From: an uncultured Bacteroidales bacterium
Lineage (GTDB): Bacteria > Bacteroidota > Bacteroidia > Bacteroidales > UBA932
DNA: 5,061 nucleotides
Assembly: GCA_946184255.1 (NCBI GenBank)
Contig: CAMHFA010000103.1
Coordinates: 1 to 5,061 of the forward strand
Direction of reading: 5' to 3'
Numbering within the stretch: the first letter of the stretch is position 1; each line of letters begins with the position of its first letter. The notes under the pieces are model-generated. The model was not told the DNA's origin. It saw only the letters and a program-made list of their open reading frames with translations, and ran no database searches. Below are positions 4,353 through 5,061 of this stretch, in pieces. The position numbers and the translations under genes were made by a program.

Positions 4353-5061
4353 TTAGAACGGAGCGATACCGATGGACCAAGTCGTGAACTCAGGCCAGTA
4401 ATTCTTGTCCATAAGGTTCATCGGCGAGTACTTCGCATAGATGCTGAAGTACTTGAGGTTCAGCTGGAACATCGCGTCGACCGTGATTAAGTTGCAGTGG
4501 ACACGCTTGTACTTATCCTTATCCTTATCTTCATCAAGGCTATACTTGTTGACGATGGAACTGCCGGCGTTGAGATTGACCACCGGACCGAGCGTAAAAC
4601 CGAATCCACCTCCGAAATCGAATGAATACAACAGGGGAGCGTTCAGGCTGAACACCCTCAGTTTGGAAACCTTCAGCGCCCCTCTGCCTTCGAATGGCGC
4701 GACGGAAATCTGTCCGTCTTCACCCATGCTCATGGCGTTCCCGCCTGTCAGCCCCAGGTTCCGGAAAGTTATTCCGGGGCCGAACGAGAATGTGCTGTGT
4801 CCGCTGGTGCGGGAATCAAGGGAATAAAAAAAGAACTCCAGGGAATTCTGCGGACTGAAATCCAGCGGTGCCTTCGAGCCGGAGAATATCGCTCCGACTC
4901 CAAATGCGCCAATCACCGCTTCGTCCGGGCCTTTCTTTATCTTGTTGTAGAACGGGATGTCGAAATCCAGGTGGACGTGCTTCTTGTTCGCCGAATTGCC
5001 CGTACTCTTGATGATTATCGTATCCGCCTGAACCGAAACCGTGTCCTTGCGTTCCTGGGCG
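4353..5061 (-). CDS. Outer-membrane beta-barrel protein, partial (N-terminus outside window)
   Basis: The reading frame is open from the stop at 4353 to the right edge, giving 235 visible residues; the true start is outside. A GTG at 4914-4916 could be mistaken for a start, but 48 further in-frame residues precede it. The first visible residues 'AQERKDTVSVQADT' look like the region just after a signal peptide (AQ cleavage), so perhaps only about 20 residues are missing. The body alternates in beta-strand fashion: 'AVIGAFGVGAIFSG', 'LEFFFYSLDS', 'TFSFGPGITFRNLGL', 'LRVFSLNAPLLYSFDFGGGFGFTLGPVVNLN', 'VDAMFQLNLKYFSIYAKYSP', ending 'TTWSIGIAPF' with a terminal Phe, typical of outer-membrane barrels. 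An acidic/basic stretch DEDKDKDK (visible residues 176-183) probably forms an exposed loop. It resembles Bacteroidota porin-family proteins; no specific function is recognised. A terminator-like hairpin follows it. Confidence 0.75.
   Translation of the reverse strand, partial: AQERKDTVSVQADTIIIKSTGNSANKKHVHLDFDIPFYNKIKKGPDEAVIGAFGVGAIFSGSKAPLDFSPQNSLEFFFYSLDSRTSGHSTFSFGPGITFRNLGLTGGNAMSMGEDGQISVAPFEGRGALKVSKLRVFSLNAPLLYSFDFGGGFGFTLGPVVNLNAGSSIVNKYSLDEDKDKDKYKRVHCNLITVDAMFQLNLKYFSIYAKYSPMNLMDKNYWPEFTTWSIGIAPF
4512..4529. repeat. Three perfect tandem CTTATC hexamers inside the barrel gene
   Basis: Three perfect copies of CTTATC (GATAAG on the coding strand) encode Asp-Lys three times in the loop of the partial barrel protein. 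Because the unit is six bases, gain or loss of copies would keep the frame and only change loop length. Confidence 0.75.

Noticed and set aside
4441..4827. A 128-codon plus-strand frame inside the barrel fragment
   Set aside because: Shadow of the minus-strand beta-barrel coding frame, which stays open to the window edge and ends with a typical terminal Phe.
4914..4916. GTG as the start of the right-hand barrel gene
   Set aside because: Forty-eight in-frame residues precede it up to the window edge, including a sequence typical of a region just after a signal peptide; the GTG is an internal Val.

Overview
The window reads as chromosomal DNA of a Bacteroidota bacterium, most likely order Bacteroidales. 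Three things point there: porin-family small outer-membrane barrels with the 'YLELPLLLK' type motif, promoter-like sites of the Bacteroidota form (TTTG, about 19 bp, TAnnTTTG) rather than -35/-10 boxes, and A/T-rich leaders without Shine-Dalgarno sequences. The core genes have roughly 50-55% G+C in sampled rows. The genus cannot be fixed from sequence reading alone.

Left part (1-1605): a divergent shikimate dehydrogenase gene (aroE, plus strand) carries an extra segment of about 30 residues between its two domains. It converges on a two-gene minus-strand cassette: a DUF4160 protein (1369-1605), followed after 6 bp by a DUF2442 protein with a C-terminal helix-turn-helix (952-1362). The pair has the layout of a toxin-antitoxin-like module. 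The DUF4160 gene is clearly A/T-richer (about 38% G+C by hand count) than its neighbours, which suggests an acquired island.

Middle (1606-2419): a 124-bp divergent intergenic region holds a Bacteroidota-type promoter for the cassette. A perfect 8+4+8 palindrome fills the space between its two boxes and is a strong operator candidate. The region also holds a large imperfect hairpin ending 5 nt before the start codon of the plus-strand gene, which encodes a 229-residue outer-membrane beta-barrel protein.

Right part (2416-5061): on the minus strand, a C-terminal outer-membrane barrel fragment (start outside the window) is followed by an intrinsic terminator or attenuator, then ssb (single-stranded DNA-binding protein) and purA (adenylosuccinate synthase), 29 bp apart and probably co-transcribed.

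Both convergent junctions (aroE/DUF2442 and barrel/purA) overlap by 4 bp through interlocked stop codons, leaving no room for an intergenic terminator. The most system-like element is the DUF4160-DUF2442-HTH cassette with its operator. The rest is housekeeping or envelope genes with some unusual local structure. No rRNA, tRNA, CRISPR array, insertion sequence or origin was seen, and no gene-free stretch exceeds 300 bp.
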